Of a stretch of DNA of 7,799 bases, positions 6,526 through 7,799 are shown piece after piece (position 1 is the stretch's first letter; each line of letters opens with the position of its first letter). The notes below the pieces were generated by a model. That model saw nothing but the letters and a program-made list of their open reading frames with translations. It did not search any database and was not told the DNA's origin. The stretch is from NCBI GenBank assembly GCA_021160415.1, contig JAGHCP010000136.1:1-7799 (forward strand), given 5' to 3'. Source of the stretch: Desulfurococcales archaeon. Lineage in GTDB: Archaea; Thermoproteota; Thermoprotei_A; Sulfolobales; NBVN01. A program made the translations under genes and the position numbers.

Positions 6526-7799
6526 GTGATTTTGACCCGTAGCGCTAGGAGTGTTGCGTTATTATCGCTTATAGCTGTCATAATGGGCGTGCTTTCCTTC
6601 ACTGCCACCGCGGGTACATCCTCATTGAATCTCTCTCCCGCTCTGTACGTGCTTACCGTGAATACAACCATTAGCCCTAAGGCGGTGTTCATTGTAGGGG
6701 ATAATAGGCTCCTGCTGGTAGGGAGCGCTAACGGCTCTTCCTGCGTTGAGCTTCTGGACGTCAGCGACCCCTACGTGGGTGGGAAACCTATTCAGGTATA
6801 TCCGCTGGTCGGGACGATCACGGCTGTGGCCACTAACGGCTATCCTGTGGAGAGGGTGGCGGTTGGCACCGACAAGGGGGACCTCGCAGTCTTCAGGCCC
6901 TCAGGGGGTAAGCTGTATTTAACGCTCCATGCTGTCTTAGGTACGGACTTCAGCATTGAGAAACTAGTTGTTATGAAGGGAAGCACTGACTACAAAATAG
7001 CCGCGCTAGTTTCAGAGTCGGGAGGCTACGGCGGTGGTGGCCCATGTGCGAACTGCCACGTATATGTTTTTGATGAAGACAGTGGTAATGTGTTGAGGAT
7101 AGGACCTCAGGAAGGGAATGCTACCCTCGCTGTAACTGATGTCCTACCTCAGGATATAACTGCCGCCTTAGAGGTAAGTAATTCAGGATATTACTTTGAC
7201 GCAACTAAGTTTCTCATCACTTGGCTTCCTAAGAACTTCTACACACTTACAGTTAACGTCACATACAAAACCAAGAACGGCACTGTTGAGCCTGCAGCGA
7301 ATCAGCTGATCGAGCTCACAGTCTACAACCCTCAGACAAAGGAGGTCGACACTTACGGGGTTAACGCGAGGGGGGACGGCGTAGCGAATGTCCCCATACC
7401 TTACGGTTACGCAGTAAATGTGTCAGTTACTGACAGCGAAGGAAAGCAATACATAAAGCATGTGGAACCTCTAACTAGGTATTCCCCTGTCAGCAAGGCA
7501 TACGTGCACATAGTTATGAACGCGTCACCGCAGACCCTTCAGGCATCGCTTTACTACAAAACCCCCACATACGAGTTAGCAACCCCCCACATACTCAACG
7601 TCGATGACGCGCCGAGGAGCTTCTCGTATGTAGTGACGCTGAATGACGCTAAGATAAACCCATCCTCAACGGGTCTAACGCTCCTGCAAGGAAGTGACGT
7701 CAAGAACTATGTGCTTTATGCCTATGACCCCTCCACAGGGTACGCAAATATAAGGGTATATAGACCCACATTCTCCTTAATTAGTGAAATCTCGGATTA
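6526..7799 (+). CDS. Secreted/cell-surface protein with beta-propeller-like region, C-terminus beyond window
   Basis: An open frame of 424 codons without a stop, cut by the right edge. The first in-frame stop upstream is TAA at 6505. GTG 6526 is preferred because GAGGGTG lies a few bases upstream and the frame then begins with a signal peptide: Arg5 and Arg8, a hydrophobic core at about 10-25, and an Ala-Thr-Ala29 end fitting signal peptidase cleavage. TTG 6532 is the alternative start; ATG 6583 would cut the core. Residues about 53-190 read as repeated beta-strands (VFIVGDNRLLLVGSANG, RVAVGTDKGDLAVF, HVYVFDEDSGNVL), like blades of a WD40/PQQ-type propeller. A Gly-rich loop leads into CANCH (174-178). 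Residues about 238-305 resemble a carboxypeptidase-regulatory or Ig-like beta-sandwich. Eight N-x-S/T sequons, including Asn35, Asn46 and Asn69, suit a glycosylated surface protein. I do not recognise the family. It is divergent from the ATPase operon; a shared role is conjecture. Confidence 0.85.
   Translation, partial: MILTRSARSVALLSLIAVIMGVLSFTATAGTSSLNLSPALYVLTVNTTISPKAVFIVGDNRLLLVGSANGSSCVELLDVSDPYVGGKPIQVYPLVGTITAVATNGYPVERVAVGTDKGDLAVFRPSGGKLYLTLHAVLGTDFSIEKLVVMKGSTDYKIAALVSESGGYGGGGPCANCHVYVFDEDSGNVLRIGPQEGNATLAVTDVLPQDITAALEVSNSGYYFDATKFLITWLPKNFYTLTVNVTYKTKNGTVEPAANQLIELTVYNPQTKEVDTYGVNARGDGVANVPIPYGYAVNVSVTDSEGKQYIKHVEPLTRYSPVSKAYVHIVMNASPQTLQASLYYKTPTYELATPHILNVDDAPRSFSYVVTLNDAKINPSSTGLTLLQGSDVKNYVLYAYDPSTGYANIRVYRPTFSLISEISD

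Noticed and set aside
6504..6692. Minus-strand frame of 62 residues
   Set aside because: It lies antisense to the signal-peptide region of the plus-strand surface protein, whose frame is open to the window edge with good signal, start and codon use.
1..7799. CRISPR arrays, tRNA or rRNA genes, insertion sequences
   Set aside because: No regularly spaced repeats, cloverleaf-like segments, transposase frames or terminal inverted repeats were seen on either strand. The only mobile elements are the two inteins.

Overview
The window looks like a piece of a hyperthermophilic archaeal chromosome, most likely Thermoproteota (Crenarchaeota), possibly a Desulfurococcales-like lineage. The evidence is an archaeal-type secretion/pilus ATPase paired with a nine-helix FlaJ/TadC-type membrane protein, two large LAGLIDADG inteins in one gene, heavy use of AGG/AGA arginine and ATA isoleucine codons, TATA-like elements with short leaders, and a GTG start. 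The taxon is inferred; no rRNA or other marker gene is present.

Layout. Positions 1-68 hold no recognisable gene. A minus-strand two-gene operon follows. Its first gene, at 6447-1849, encodes a 1532-residue precursor of a GspE/TadA/VirB11-family ATPase. Its second gene, at 1847-69, encodes a 592-residue T2SF-domain membrane platform protein that starts one base after the ATPase stop codon. A 78-bp divergent intergenic region (6448-6525) carries TATA-like sequences and a ribosome binding site facing each way. From GTG 6526 a plus-strand gene for a secreted or surface protein runs off the right edge. It has a signal peptide, a beta-propeller-like region, a single CxxCH motif and beta-sandwich-like segments.

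The most striking content is inside the ATPase gene. Two inteins interrupt it at the two best-conserved active-site motifs. Intein 1 (513 residues) sits within the Walker A P-loop, between GVTGAGK and T-STLNA. Intein 2 (481 residues) sits at the start of the His box, between QAIA and T-GHSGMTTLHA. Both have Ser1, a terminal His-Asn and Thr+1, and both carry paired LAGLIDADG motifs. Removing both leaves a 538-residue ATPase with contiguous Walker A, Asp-box, Walker B and His-box motifs. No ATPase activity is therefore expected until both have spliced.

The ATPase and the platform protein probably form the motor and inner-membrane base of an archaeal type IV pilus-like or secretion machine. No pilin-like gene or prepilin peptidase lies in the window, so the exported substrate cannot be named. 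The divergent surface protein could be a partner, but this rests only on proximity.
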